Positions 8,907-18,042 of a DNA stretch of 64,000 nt are shown piece by piece. The first letter of the stretch is position 1. Every line of letters starts with the position of its first letter. The position numbers were made by a program, and so were the translations under genes. A model generated the notes under the pieces. It made no database searches. It was given only the letters and a program-made list of their open reading frames with translations, and was not told where the DNA came from. Origin of the DNA: Novosphingobium marinum (GTDB lineage Bacteria; Pseudomonadota; Alphaproteobacteria; Sphingomonadales; Sphingomonadaceae); assembly GCF_013408095.1 (NCBI RefSeq), contig NZ_JACBZF010000001.1, forward strand, positions 558,001 through 622,000, given 5' to 3'.

Positions 8907-9341
8907 CTATGCAAGCGTGACGCCCGGGAAATCGACGAGCATGTCGTAGGCAGCCGGATCCGGCGCTCCCGCCAGCTTCCATCCGTTTCGCAGCAGAAAA
9001 GCATGGCGGACGATCTCGGCCTGCTGCTCGATACCGTACCGCTCTAGCTTCCAGCCCGGCTTCAGGCTGTAATGGTAGCGGCAGAAGGGATGCCGCATCA
9101 GCGGCAGATACCATCGGCCCTTGCGTTGCGCCTGCCACACGTGCGTCATCTCGTGCAGGAAGAGCCCTTGCCGGGGCAGCGGCGCGTCGGCGAAATCGTC
9201 GCAGTAGAGATCCGTGCCGGGATGAAAATGGATGTGCCCGGTCGGAGCCATCAGTGTGTCGCGCGGTTGAAACGGGAACCAGCGGCGCCGCTTGATCCTT
9301 ACCGGGCCGCAATCGATCGCCGTCCCGAAGACCGAGCGCAC
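8907..9341 (-). CDS. Sphingomonad 'vgr-related' protein with HExxH motif
   Basis: 144 residues from a GTG at 9341. The motif HEMTHVWQ (H-E-x-x-H) near residues 63-67, with a possible third ligand in the downstream GIEQQAE segment, suggests a zinc-dependent peptidase fold. RRRWFPFQPRDTLMAP and MRHPFCRYHY are conserved in sphingomonad proteins loosely named 'vgr related'; I know no experimental function. The frame stays open and looks coding upstream to the preceding gene's stop, but contains no ATG, GTG or TTG there; a CTG at 9425 would overlap that stop. The N-terminus is therefore uncertain. There is no signal peptide in the part shown. Confidence 0.7.
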   Translation of the reverse strand: MRSVFGTAIDCGPVRIKRRRWFPFQPRDTLMAPTGHIHFHPGTDLYCDDFADAPLPRQGLFLHEMTHVWQAQRKGRWYLPLMRHPFCRYHYSLKPGWKLERYGIEQQAEIVRHAFLLRNGWKLAGAPDPAAYDMLVDFPGVTLA

Positions 9342-9421
9342 CAGTTCCGTCTCGCCGCGCGATAGCGGGCGTTCGCCGCCTGTCGGGCAGCTGGAAGTGA
9401 AATCGCCGAGTTCCGCCGTGC

Positions 9422-9946
9422 TCAGTTTTCCATTCCCCCCATGGGCATCGCTCCGCCTGCCGATTCTATCGTCGCGGGCATGGAAATCTTGTCGCCGTCC
9501 GCGAAAGTCAGTGTCATCTCGGTCACACCGCCCGCCTTCATTTCGTCGGAAATATCGAAAGCCATGACATGCTTTCCGCCGGGTTCGAAGACGGCGGAAC
9601 CGTCGGGCGCGATCTCGAGCCGCTCGAGCTTGCGCATGCTGCCGCCGCTCGTTTCGTGAATCTCGGTCTTGCCCACTCCGTCGATATGGACCCCGGCCAG
9701 CGTCGCGCCATTCTCGCCACCGTTATTCACGACGAAATAGGCAGCGCCGGGATTGCCTGAAACTGCCGGAAGGACGAGGCGAACGTCGGTCAGTTCCATT
9801 CCCGGCTTGGCATCTGGAGAAGCTTCCACCGCAGGCTGCAGGCCGTCCTCCGGCTCGTTCGCCTGCTGGCATCCCGCCAGCGCCCCGATTATCGCCAGCG
9901 CCCCGATCCGTGTGGGGCCGAGAAGGGTTTTCATCAAAGCTTTCAC
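9422..9946 (-). CDS. PCuAC-type periplasmic copper chaperone lipoprotein
   Basis: 174 residues. A GTG start at 9946 is preferred because AAGGAAA lies just before it; an ATG at 9934 has no ribosome-binding site at a normal distance. The signal sequence ends in the lipobox LAGC. The copper-binding pattern of the family is present: IHETSGGSM, a spacer, then GGKHVM. The C-terminus is methionine-rich (MPMGGMEN), which may add Cu(I) ligands. Family members deliver Cu(I) to cytochrome oxidase CuA sites. The gene is divergent from dnaK. Confidence 0.88.
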   Translation of the reverse strand: MKALMKTLLGPTRIGALAIIGALAGCQQANEPEDGLQPAVEASPDAKPGMELTDVRLVLPAVSGNPGAAYFVVNNGGENGATLAGVHIDGVGKTEIHETSGGSMRKLERLEIAPDGSAVFEPGGKHVMAFDISDEMKAGGVTEMTLTFADGDKISMPATIESAGGAMPMGGMEN

Positions 9947-10007
9947 GTTGCTTTTCCTTGATATGTCGTTTGCCGATACCGGGGTGGGGTAATGCCCTGC
10001 CGGTAGA

Positions 10008-10035
10008 CTTGTGCCAAGAGAAACCGCACCTATAT
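10008..10035 (+). promoter_or_regulatory. Candidate sigma-32 (RpoH) promoter of dnaK
   Basis: CTTGTGC at 10008-10014 and CCTATAT at 10029-10035 are separated by 14 bp. The second element matches the alphaproteobacterial heat-shock -10 (CYTATnT) at every defined position and the first carries the CTTG core. The predicted transcript would have a leader of about 95 nt before dnaK. Confidence 0.65.
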
Positions 10036-10136
10036 CGCGCCTGACGACGTGGAACGTCATCGAGCCGCCGAATGGTCTTGCCGCATGACGGGAGGCTGCC
10101 TGCGCGGCGTCAATCCAGACGTGAGGAATGGGGATA

Positions 10137-12065
10137 ATGGCAAAAGTAATCGGTATCGACCTCGGAACCACCAACAGCTGCGTCGCCGTCATGGACGGCG
10201 GCAAGCCCAAGGTGGTCGAAAATTCGGAAGGCGCGCGCACGACGCCTTCGATCGTCGCCTTCACCAAGGACGGTGAACGGCTGATCGGCCAGCCGGCCAA
10301 GCGCCAGGCGGTCACCAATCCGGACAACACGGTTTTCGCGGTGAAGCGCCTGATCGGCCGCCGCTTCGACGATCCCATGACCAAGAAGGACATGGAACTC
10401 GTCCCCTACACGATCTCCAAGGGCAAGAACGGCGACGCGTGGGTGCAGGCGGGCGGCGAGGACTACAGTCCGTCGCAGATCTCCGCCTTCATCCTGCAGA
10501 AGATGCGCGAGACCGCCGAGAGCTACCTGGGCGAGAAGGTCGAGCAGGCGGTGATTACCGTGCCTGCCTACTTCAACGATGCCCAGCGGCAGGCGACCAA
10601 GGATGCCGGCCAGATCGCCGGCCTCGAAGTGCTGAGGATCATCAACGAGCCGACTGCGGCGGCACTCGCCTATGGCCTCGACAAGGAAGAAGGCAAGACC
10701 ATTGCCGTTTACGACCTTGGCGGCGGGACCTTCGACATCTCGATCCTGGAGATCGGCGATGGCGTCTTCGAAGTGAAGTCGACCAACGGCGATACCTTCC
10801 TTGGCGGCGAGGATTTCGATTCCAAGATCGTCGAGTACCTGGCCGACAAGTTCAAGCAGAAGGAGAACATGGACCTGCGCAGCGACAAGCTCGCGCTCCA
10901 GCGTCTCAAGGAAGCGGCCGAGAAGGCGAAGATCGAGCTTTCTAGCGCGCAGACCACCGAGGTGAACCTGCCGTTCATCACCGCGCGCATGGAAGGCGGC
11001 TCGACCACGCCGCTCCACCTCGTCGAGACGATCAGCCGCTCGGACCTCGAGCGCCTGGTGTCCGACCTGATTCAGCGCACGCTCGAGCCTTGCAAGAAGG
11101 CGCTCGCCGATGCCGGCGTTTCGGCCAAGGACATCGACGACGTCGTGCTCGTCGGCGGCATGACCCGCATGCCCAAGGTCCGCGAGACGGTGAAGGACTT
11201 CTTCGGCAAGGAGCCGCATACGGGCGTGAACCCCGACGAGGTCGTCGCCATGGGCGCGGCGATCCAGGCAGGCGTCCTGCAGGGCGACGTCAAGGACGTC
11301 CTGCTGCTCGACGTGACCCCGCTTTCGCTCGGCATCGAGACGCTGGGCGGCGTGTTCACCCGCATGATCGACCGCAACACCACGATCCCCACCAAGAAGA
11401 GCCAGGTCTATTCCACCGCCGAGGACAATCAGCAGGCGGTGACGATCCGGGTCTTCCAGGGCGAGCGCGAGATGGCGGCCGACAACAAGCTGCTCGGCCA
11501 GTTCGACCTCGTCGGCATTCCGCCTGCGCGTCGTGGCGTGCCGCAGATCGAGGTCACTTTCGACATCGATGCGAACGGCATCGTGAACGTGTCCGCCAAG
11601 GACAAGGGCACGGGCAAGGAACAGCAGATCCGCATCCAGGCGTCGGGCGGCCTTTCGGACACCGACATCGACCAGATGGTCAAGGATGCCGAGAAGTTTG
11701 CCGAGGAAGACAAGAAGCGGCGCGCCGCGGCCGAGGCGAAGAACAACGCCGAAAGCCTCGTCCATGCCACCGAACAGCAGCTTTCCGAGCACGGCGACAA
11801 GATCGACGCGGGGCTGAAATCCGAGGTTGAAACCGCCGTTGCCGAGCTGAAGACCGCGATCGAGAGCGACGACGCCGAGCAGATGACCGAAAAGTCCCAG
11901 GCCCTCACGGAGAAGGCCATGAAGATGGGACAGGTGATCTACGAGAAGGAGCAGGCGGCTGCCGGTTCACCGGGCGATGCCGGGGCAGCGAGCGGTGCGG
12001 ACGGTAACGACGACGAGGACGTCGTCGATGCCGAGTTCTCGGAAGTCGACGACAACAAGGGCTGA
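10137..12065 (+). CDS. dnaK: Chaperone DnaK (Hsp70)
   Basis: 642 residues. It starts [18 protein letters not shown], the Hsp70 phosphate-1 motif. Later come the ATPase signatures [10 protein letters not shown] and [12 protein letters not shown], the interdomain linker [13 protein letters not shown], and the substrate domain. The acidic C-terminal tail ends in [13 protein letters not shown]. It folds and protects proteins with DnaJ and GrpE. The ATG at 10137 has GAGGA upstream at the right distance; the ATG at 10128 is too close to that site. It is probably heat-induced from the promoter at 10008. Confidence 0.98.
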   Translation: MAKVIGIDLGTTNSCVAVMDGGKPKVVENSEGARTTPSIVAFTKDGERLIGQPAKRQAVTNPDNTVFAVKRLIGRRFDDPMTKKDMELVPYTISKGKNGDAWVQAGGEDYSPSQISAFILQKMRETAESYLGEKVEQAVITVPAYFNDAQRQATKDAGQIAGLEVLRIINEPTAAALAYGLDKEEGKTIAVYDLGGGTFDISILEIGDGVFEVKSTNGDTFLGGEDFDSKIVEYLADKFKQKENMDLRSDKLALQRLKEAAEKAKIELSSAQTTEVNLPFITARMEGGSTTPLHLVETISRSDLERLVSDLIQRTLEPCKKALADAGVSAKDIDDVVLVGGMTRMPKVRETVKDFFGKEPHTGVNPDEVVAMGAAIQAGVLQGDVKDVLLLDVTPLSLGIETLGGVFTRMIDRNTTIPTKKSQVYSTAEDNQQAVTIRVFQGEREMAADNKLLGQFDLVGIPPARRGVPQIEVTFDIDANGIVNVSAKDKGTGKEQQIRIQASGGLSDTDIDQMVKDAEKFAEEDKKRRAAAEAKNNAESLVHATEQQLSEHGDKIDAGLKSEVETAVAELKTAIESDDAEQMTEKSQALTEKAMKMGQVIYEKEQAAAGSPGDAGAASGADGNDDEDVVDAEFSEVDDNKG

Positions 12066-12085
12066 TGGTCCTGATGAAAACCATG

Positions 12086-12118
12086 GCCGCCACGGGTGCA
12101 ATCCGCATCCGTGGCGGC
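12086..12118 (+). other. Strong stem-loop between dnaK and dnaJ
   Basis: A ten-pair perfect arm (12086-12095 with 12109-12118) extends inward by four more pairs, one of them G-U, giving a 14-bp stem with a 5-nt loop (12100-12104). No T-tract follows, so it is not a typical terminator. It sits 20 nt after the dnaK stop and 26 nt before the dnaJ GTG, where it could stabilise the dnaK message or reduce dnaJ expression. Confidence 0.7.
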
Positions 12119-12143
12119 TAGGTTGCATGCGGGGAACGAATAC

Positions 12144-13268
12144 GTGTCAGCCACTGAAATAGATTTCTACGAACTGCTCGAGGTCGAAAGGGGCGCGGAC
12201 GACAAGACGATAAAGTCCGCCTATCGCCGGCTGGCGATGCGCTATCACCCGGACAAGAACCCCGGGTGCCAGGAATCCGAAGCAAAGTTCAAGGCAATCA
12301 GCCAGGCTTACGACTGCCTGAAGGATCCGCAAAAGCGCGCTGCCTACGACCGTTATGGCCATGCCGCCTTCGAGCAGGCCGGGATGGGCGGTGCCGGGGG
12401 CGCGGGCTTTTCCGACATCGGGGACATCTTCGAATCGATCTTCGGTTCGGGCTTCGCCGGCGGCGGACGCCAGCAGGCCCGTCGCGGCGCCGACTTGCGC
12501 TACGACATGGCGGTCAGCCTGGAAGAAGCCTTCCACGGCACCGAGACGTCCATCGAGATAGAGGTTTCGCAGACCTGCGAGCCGTGCGGCGGCTCGGGTG
12601 CCGAACCGGGAACCGGCACGCGGCGCTGCAACCTGTGCGGCGGTGTCGGCCGGGTCCGCGCCCAGCAGGGCTTCTTCATGGTCGAGCGAACATGTCCGAC
12701 GTGCCACGGGCGCGGTGAGGTCATCGAGGCTCCGTGCCGTGCCTGCGGCGGCGAAGGGCGTGTGGACAAACCCGAGACACTCGAAGTGACGATCCCGCCG
12801 GGCGTCGATACCGGAACGCGTATCAGGCTTACCGGCAAGGGCGAGGCAGGGCCGTTCGGATCGCCTCCCGGCGACCTCTACATCTTCGTCCACCTCAAGC
12901 GCCACGACGTGTTCGAGCGCGAGGGCACCACGCTTGTCACGCGTGTTCCGATCACCTTCACGACCGCCGCCCTCGGCGGCGAGATCGAGATTCCCGGCGT
13001 CGACGGCGAGCGGCTCACGATCGGCATTCCTGCCGGCATCCAGTCGGGCAAGCAGCTTCGCCGTCGCGGTGCCGGAATGCCGGTCCTGCAGGGGCGCGGT
13101 CGCGGCGACATGGTCATCGAGATCACCGTCGAAACCCCGACGAAGCTCAGTTCGCGCCAGAAGGAAATCCTGCGCGAACTGCAATCGACCGAGACCGGCG
13201 AGGAATGCCCGCAGTCGCTCGGCTTCTTCGAGCGCATAAAGACGGCATGGAGCGACCTGACCGACTAG
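12144..13268 (+). CDS. dnaJ: Chaperone DnaJ (Hsp40)
   Basis: 374 residues from a GTG at 12144 with GGGGA upstream. The J domain (5-70) carries HPD at 35-37. A Gly/Phe region spans about 80-110. Four zinc-finger repeats of C-x2-C-x-G-x-G type start at C145, C162, C184 and C198, and are followed by the two C-terminal substrate domains. It stimulates DnaK ATPase and hands over clients. The stop overlaps the convergent patatin-like gene by 4 bp. Its expression probably depends on readthrough from dnaK past the hairpin at 12086-12118. Confidence 0.97.
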   Translation: MSATEIDFYELLEVERGADDKTIKSAYRRLAMRYHPDKNPGCQESEAKFKAISQAYDCLKDPQKRAAYDRYGHAAFEQAGMGGAGGAGFSDIGDIFESIFGSGFAGGGRQQARRGADLRYDMAVSLEEAFHGTETSIEIEVSQTCEPCGGSGAEPGTGTRRCNLCGGVGRVRAQQGFFMVERTCPTCHGRGEVIEAPCRACGGEGRVDKPETLEVTIPPGVDTGTRIRLTGKGEAGPFGSPPGDLYIFVHLKRHDVFEREGTTLVTRVPITFTTAALGGEIEIPGVDGERLTIGIPAGIQSGKQLRRRGAGMPVLQGRGRGDMVIEITVETPTKLSSRQKEILRELQSTETGEECPQSLGFFERIKTAWSDLTD

Positions 13269-15598
13269 GTCGAGGAGGCTTCTGCCGCCGTCAGTACTTC
13301 CCCGCGTATCTGGTCGATCAGCGTCGGGTCGGTGGTCAGGCGATCCTGCTCCTCGTCGAGAACGGCCAGGAAGGCCTTGGTCTTGAGGCGCACCAGGCTT
13401 GCCTTCTCGATCGTTTGGGATCGCGGAAGCGTCGATGCGATGAGGTCGATCATGCGTTCGGCACCGTGGAGGCGGCCCCAGAGGTAGTCGTTTTCGCGGT
13501 AGGCCCGGCTGAAGAAGGCGCCGAAGTTGTAGAACTCGGTTCCGCGCAAGGTTTCCTGCGTGCCTCCGTCTCGGATCGAAGGCGCGTCGTCGGGCGAAAT
13601 GCGATCGACTTTCACAGGGTCGAATTCGGTCAGTTCCTCGCCGCGAAGCAGGGGCAGCGTGGCCGTGTCGTAAAAGGGAAAGCCGAGATAGGCGAGAAGC
13701 AGTCGTCGCCGCAGTTGGTGCGGCATTTCAGCCATCGCTTCGGCAAGTACCTCGTCGGCATATGAATCGATAGAGACGAGCTGCCTCCGGTCGGCTATCG
13801 CTCCGATTACGTCGCCCGGATCCTCGAATACGCGCTCGGCCAGGTCGGGAAAGTCCTCTCCGAGCCAGGATGCCGGTTCGCGCTCAAGGTAGAGCGCGAG
13901 TAGCCCGTAGATCGTCTCGCGCGCGCCGTCGCGGTCGACCTCGGCGATGTCCTCTCCGCCTTCCCATTCCTGCGTGACGCGGCGCGCAAGCAGGCGGAGC
14001 CGACGAATCCTGTAGGTCAGGTCGTGCCAGCGGAAGAATTCGATCGCTTCGGGCGAAGCCCCGCCGCGCAGTGCTCCGATCCGATCGAGCCCCTTCGTCG
14101 CGAGGAAGGACGCGATGCGGCGCTGGATCGGCTCGGGCGAACTCAGTTTCAGTCCCGGAGCCGACATGTGGATCGTCCTGGCCAGCGACTGCACGATGCT
14201 GGCGAATTTGACCTGCATGTAACCGTGATAGGCGAATCCGGACTGCACGCTTGCCGCCGCCTGCGCCTTGGCCCGCCAGCTGGCGAGACGCCTTGCCGTG
14301 GGCCGGTCGAAGAACAGCGTCTTGCCGAACAGCTTTTCTACCGCCTGCTCCACCTCGGGACGCAGCGAACTCACGATCGAACGCAGCGTTTCGGTTTCCC
14401 GCGACTGTTTCTCGATCGTCTCGAGATTATCGCGAATCGGTTGTTCCCTGGGGATCGAGGACAGCGATCCGAAGATTACCGAGAAGAAACCGGGCGGTGT
14501 CGGATCGGAGCGTTCCTTCCCGCCGATGGCGTCTGGTCTCGGGTCGATATAGACGAACCGGCGATCCACTTCGCGGTAGGCAGGCCTGTCGTGCAGGGCG
14601 GCCATCGCATCGGCGAACGGCGCGTTCACAAGCACCGAGCCGTCGATCAGCGCCACGCCGCCGACATCGCCCTGCGTCGAATGTTCGGGCATGACCCGCT
14701 CTACGAAACGGTCCCTGCTGTCCCATGCGACGCCCTTGTCCTGTGCAAGGGTCTCGATCTCGCCGAGTCCGAGAGGCGGGAAGGCTCCCGGAAAACTTGC
14801 GGTCGCGCGGGCGGCAAAAACAAGCTCGAGAGGAGAGGCAAGGTCGTGGCCCGCGTCCTCCGGGGTGCGCGCCCGGAACCCGATCGGCAGCCTGTGTTCG
14901 CTTTCCAGGACCACAGGCGGCGAATGCAGGTGCAAAGTTTCCAGATGCCCCTTGAAGTCGGTGGCGGTCACAAAAAGGTCGAGCGGATGCCCTGCAGGCA
15001 GCAATGGCTTGCCGGTTCGCGTACGCTTCATCGCCTCCAGCGCCTCGAAAATGAGCCGCGAGAATCCAATGCCGCTGAAAGGCGGCTCGAACCAGCGCGA
15101 GCGGATCAGGCGGGACAGCTTGGTTCGCACTTCCTCGCGCGTTTCCGGAGCGACGCTTTCGGAAACAGCGTTGTCCTTACGCCGCAGCAGCCAGGAGACG
15201 ATCGGTTTCGCCCAGAACTTGGCCGCGTTCGACCAGGGTCGCGCATCGGGATCGAGCAACACGTCGACGTCCGCCCGCTCGAGCCAGAGGTCGGTCAGCG
15301 GCTCGAGCGACTGCCCGGAGTGGATCGCCTGGGCAAGGAACACGGCATTGACGCCCCCGGCGCTCGCCCCGGCGACGATATCGGTCATTACTCGCAGGCG
15401 CAGTCCGTGCCGGGTTTCGAGCAGGGAAAGCAGTTCGGCGTAGACCGCTTCGGTCCCGCCGGACTCCGCTTCTTCCGACCAGAAGGAGCGGCTTGCCCGG
15501 ATCGCCTTCCACAGTTCCTTGGTGACCCCGTGCATGTAGACGGCCAGGCTGATGCCGCCATAGCAGACGAGGGCAATCCGCAATTCCTTCTGCTGCAT
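13265..15598 (-). CDS. Large patatin-like phospholipase-family protein
   Basis: 777 residues. The patatin fold is recognised from the N-terminal oxyanion segment CYGGISLAVYMHG, the nucleophile S79 in GASAGG (G-x-S-x-G) and the catalytic aspartate D319 in LIDGSVLVNAP; here the usual DGG/DGA is DGS. About 450 residues follow the catalytic domain, which fits the DUF3376-containing patatin-like proteins of alphaproteobacteria and actinobacteria. There is no signal peptide, so a cytoplasmic or membrane-associated lipid acyl hydrolase is likely, with unknown substrate. It is divergent from radA, with 72 bp between. Confidence 0.85.
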   Translation of the reverse strand: MQQKELRIALVCYGGISLAVYMHGVTKELWKAIRASRSFWSEEAESGGTEAVYAELLSLLETRHGLRLRVMTDIVAGASAGGVNAVFLAQAIHSGQSLEPLTDLWLERADVDVLLDPDARPWSNAAKFWAKPIVSWLLRRKDNAVSESVAPETREEVRTKLSRLIRSRWFEPPFSGIGFSRLIFEALEAMKRTRTGKPLLPAGHPLDLFVTATDFKGHLETLHLHSPPVVLESEHRLPIGFRARTPEDAGHDLASPLELVFAARATASFPGAFPPLGLGEIETLAQDKGVAWDSRDRFVERVMPEHSTQGDVGGVALIDGSVLVNAPFADAMAALHDRPAYREVDRRFVYIDPRPDAIGGKERSDPTPPGFFSVIFGSLSSIPREQPIRDNLETIEKQSRETETLRSIVSSLRPEVEQAVEKLFGKTLFFDRPTARRLASWRAKAQAAASVQSGFAYHGYMQVKFASIVQSLARTIHMSAPGLKLSSPEPIQRRIASFLATKGLDRIGALRGGASPEAIEFFRWHDLTYRIRRLRLLARRVTQEWEGGEDIAEVDRDGARETIYGLLALYLEREPASWLGEDFPDLAERVFEDPGDVIGAIADRRQLVSIDSYADEVLAEAMAEMPHQLRRRLLLAYLGFPFYDTATLPLLRGEELTEFDPVKVDRISPDDAPSIRDGGTQETLRGTEFYNFGAFFSRAYRENDYLWGRLHGAERMIDLIASTLPRSQTIEKASLVRLKTKAFLAVLDEEQDRLTTDPTLIDQIRGEVLTAAEASST

Positions 15599-15670
15599 GC
15601 CAGCAAGCTTAGGCGAAACGTGACGACGAAGGCAATTGCGTTCTTATTTCGTTCCGACTAAGCGATTGCC

Positions 15671-17038
15671 ATGGCCAAACCCAAGCGCCGATATATCTGC
15701 CAGGCCTGCGGCAGCGTCACGAACCGCTGGCAGGGACAGTGCCCGGACTGCAGCGAATGGAACTCGCTGATCGAGGAGCGACCGGAGACCGTCTTCTCCG
15801 CAAAACACGATCTTTCGTCCGGCGGAAGGCCCATATCGTTCGAACCGCTCGATGCGCCGTCAAAAAAGCTGTCGCGCCGCTCGACCGGACTCCCCGAATT
15901 CGACAGGGCTCTGGGCGGGGGTCTCGTACCTGGTTCGGCGATCCTCATGGGCGGCGATCCGGGGATCGGAAAGTCGACCCTGCTTTTGCAGGCCAGCGCC
16001 AAGATCGCGCTCTCGGGCGGAACTGCCGTCTACATCTCCGGAGAAGAGGCGGCGGGGCAGGTGCGGCTGCGCGCCGAGCGGCTTGGGCTCGCCAAGGCTC
16101 CGATCCAGCTTGCAGCGGCGACGTCGGTCAGGGACATTCTCACGACGCTCGGCACGATGGAGCCGCCGGCGCTGCTCGTCATCGATTCGATCCAGACGAT
16201 GCATTCGGACCAGATCGAGGGCGCTCCTGGAACGGTCAGCCAGGTTCGCGGCTGCGCCTTCGAACTCATCCGATATGCCAAGGAGAACGGCGTGTCGCTG
16301 GTCCTTGTGGGGCATGTCACCAAGGACGGTGCGATCGCCGGTCCCCGCGTGCTGGAGCACATGGTCGACGTTGTCATGAGTTTCGAAGGCGAGCGGAGCC
16401 ACCAGTACCGGATCCTGCGATCGCTAAAGAACCGGTTCGGTCCCGTCGACGAAATCGGTGTGTTCGCAATGGCGGGGCAGGGGCTCGAGGAAATCGGCAA
16501 TCCCTCGATGTTGTTCCTTTCCGGAAGCGACGAGGCGGTGCCGGGCAGCGCCGTCTTTCCCGCGATGGAAGGCACTCGCCCGGTGCTCGTCGAAATCCAG
16601 GCGCTCGTAGTGCGCCTTTCGAGCGGAGCTACTCCGCGCCGCGCCGTCGTGGGCTGGGACGGCGGGCGGCTCGCCATGCTGCTTGCGGTGCTGGAGGCGC
16701 GCTGCGGCCTCAGTTTTTCGAATGCCGAAGTCTATCTCAACGTCGCTGGCGGCTACCGCCTTGCCGATCCGGCTGCCGATCTCGCTGTTGCTGCGGCCCT
16801 CGTTTCCGCGCTGAGCGAAAAGCCGCTGCCATCCCATGCGGTCTGGTTCGGGGAAGTCTCGCTCGCGGGAGAGGTGCGCCCCGTGGCTCACGCTCCGGTT
16901 CGGCGCAAGGAAGCTGCAAAGCTGGGATTTCGGCGCGCCTTCGGACCTCCGGACGAAAGCGGCGGCGGCAAGGACGCTCCCTACACCGCGATCACGCTTC
17001 TCCCAAATCTCGTTGACCGGGTTATGGGCGCGTCATAG
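15671..17038 (+). CDS. radA: DNA repair protein RadA (Sms)
   Basis: 455 residues. An N-terminal four-cysteine zinc finger (C10, C13, C24, C27) is followed by a RecA-like ATPase with Walker A in GDPGIGKSTLL, the RadA-specific KNRFG motif (LKNRFGPVDEIGVF) and a C-terminal Lon-protease-like domain. It drives branch migration of recombination intermediates. cvpA follows after 12 bp. Confidence 0.97.
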   Translation: MAKPKRRYICQACGSVTNRWQGQCPDCSEWNSLIEERPETVFSAKHDLSSGGRPISFEPLDAPSKKLSRRSTGLPEFDRALGGGLVPGSAILMGGDPGIGKSTLLLQASAKIALSGGTAVYISGEEAAGQVRLRAERLGLAKAPIQLAAATSVRDILTTLGTMEPPALLVIDSIQTMHSDQIEGAPGTVSQVRGCAFELIRYAKENGVSLVLVGHVTKDGAIAGPRVLEHMVDVVMSFEGERSHQYRILRSLKNRFGPVDEIGVFAMAGQGLEEIGNPSMLFLSGSDEAVPGSAVFPAMEGTRPVLVEIQALVVRLSSGATPRRAVVGWDGGRLAMLLAVLEARCGLSFSNAEVYLNVAGGYRLADPAADLAVAAALVSALSEKPLPSHAVWFGEVSLAGEVRPVAHAPVRRKEAAKLGFRRAFGPPDESGGGKDAPYTAITLLPNLVDRVMGAS

Positions 17039-17050
17039 GTACGCGGCGCA

Positions 17051-17572
17051 ATGACAGGCTTCGATATCGCTGTTCTACTGGTCGTCGGCTTCGGCGCTAT
17101 CACCGGCTTTGTCCGTGGATTCGTGCAGGAAATCCTGGCGCTGGCGGCATGGGTCTTATCGCTTTTCGCAATTCATTTCCTGCACACTCCGATGACGCAA
17201 TTTCTCATTCCGCTGGTCGGCACGCTTTCTGGTGCGGCCGTGCTCGCCTTTGCGTTGCTTCTGCTCGTGCCTTACGCGGCGATAAAGCTCGTGGCGAACT
17301 GGGCGGGGGCCAAGAGCCGCAAGTCGATCCTCGGTCCCATCGACCGGGTGCTCGGATTCGGTTTCGGCGGCCTCAAGGGCATGATCATCGTGGTGCTTGC
17401 TTTTTCCGTGCTCGTACTGGGCTACGATACGGTCTGGGGCGTCGGGGGACGTCCCGACTGGATCACCCAGGCGCGAACATATCCTTTCGTCAACGCCAGC
17501 AGCGAGGCGCTCGTCCAGATGATCTCCGAAAGGCGTCGGGTAAGCCTCGAAGCGGAGGACGGAGAGGGCTGA
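17051..17572 (+). CDS. cvpA: CvpA family membrane protein
   Basis: 173 residues with four hydrophobic segments in the first 130. The N-terminus (DIAVLLVVGFGAITGFVRGF) and the GLKGM segment after the third helix match CvpA, named from colicin V production in E. coli and later linked to envelope and bile stress. Molecular function is not established. It sits directly after radA. Confidence 0.88.
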   Translation: MTGFDIAVLLVVGFGAITGFVRGFVQEILALAAWVLSLFAIHFLHTPMTQFLIPLVGTLSGAAVLAFALLLLVPYAAIKLVANWAGAKSRKSILGPIDRVLGFGFGGLKGMIIVVLAFSVLVLGYDTVWGVGGRPDWITQARTYPFVNASSEALVQMISERRRVSLEAEDGEG

Positions 17573-17579
17573 GCATCCG

Positions 17580-17996
17580 ATGTCTTCAGCGGTCCTGTAT
17601 TCTCCCGAAGTGCTCGGCCTGGCGACGCGGCTATCCGAATGGCCGTGGGACGAGGCCGCGCCGCTGAAGGCGCAGGCCCGCTCGAAAAGCTGCGGGAGCG
17701 TGATCGACCTCGGCCTCTCGGTGGACCGCGAAGGACGGATCGAACGCGTCCATGTGCGTTCGCACGCATGCGCAATCGGGCAGTCTGCCGCAGCGATTTT
17801 CGCCTCGCATGCGCAGGGCCTGAACAGGGCAGACGTCGAAGCTGCGCTTTCGCAGATCGACACCTGGCTTTCAGGCGAGGGGAACACGCCGGACTGGCCC
17901 GGTCTCGATGCCATCGCAAGGGCACGGGACTATCCTGGCCGCCACGCCGCGATACTGCTTGCGTGGAGAGCAGCTGCGGACTGCCTTTCCTCTTGA
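17580..17996 (+). CDS. Iron-sulfur cluster scaffold-like protein (NifU/IscU N-terminal fold)
   Basis: 138 residues. Two of the scaffold cysteines are recognisable: C38 in KSCGS and C64 in HACAIGQSAA. A third cysteine sits near the C-terminus (C135) rather than at the position usual in IscU. The C-x-I-x-x-A-A context is the family hallmark. No isc or suf gene lies nearby; the neighbours are cvpA and an MFS carrier. It may be a divergent scaffold or carrier. Start ATG at 17580, 7 bp after cvpA. Confidence 0.75.
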   Translation: MSSAVLYSPEVLGLATRLSEWPWDEAAPLKAQARSKSCGSVIDLGLSVDREGRIERVHVRSHACAIGQSAAAIFASHAQGLNRADVEAALSQIDTWLSGEGNTPDWPGLDAIARARDYPGRHAAILLAWRAAADCLSS

Positions 17997-18042
17997 CCGT
18001 GTCGCCGCTAGAGGGTGCGTTTCGAAAAGGCGGGGGCGGGAA

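Noticed and set aside
17580..17996. A complete isc/suf operon around the scaffold-like gene
   Set aside because: No other iron-sulfur genes are in the neighbourhood.
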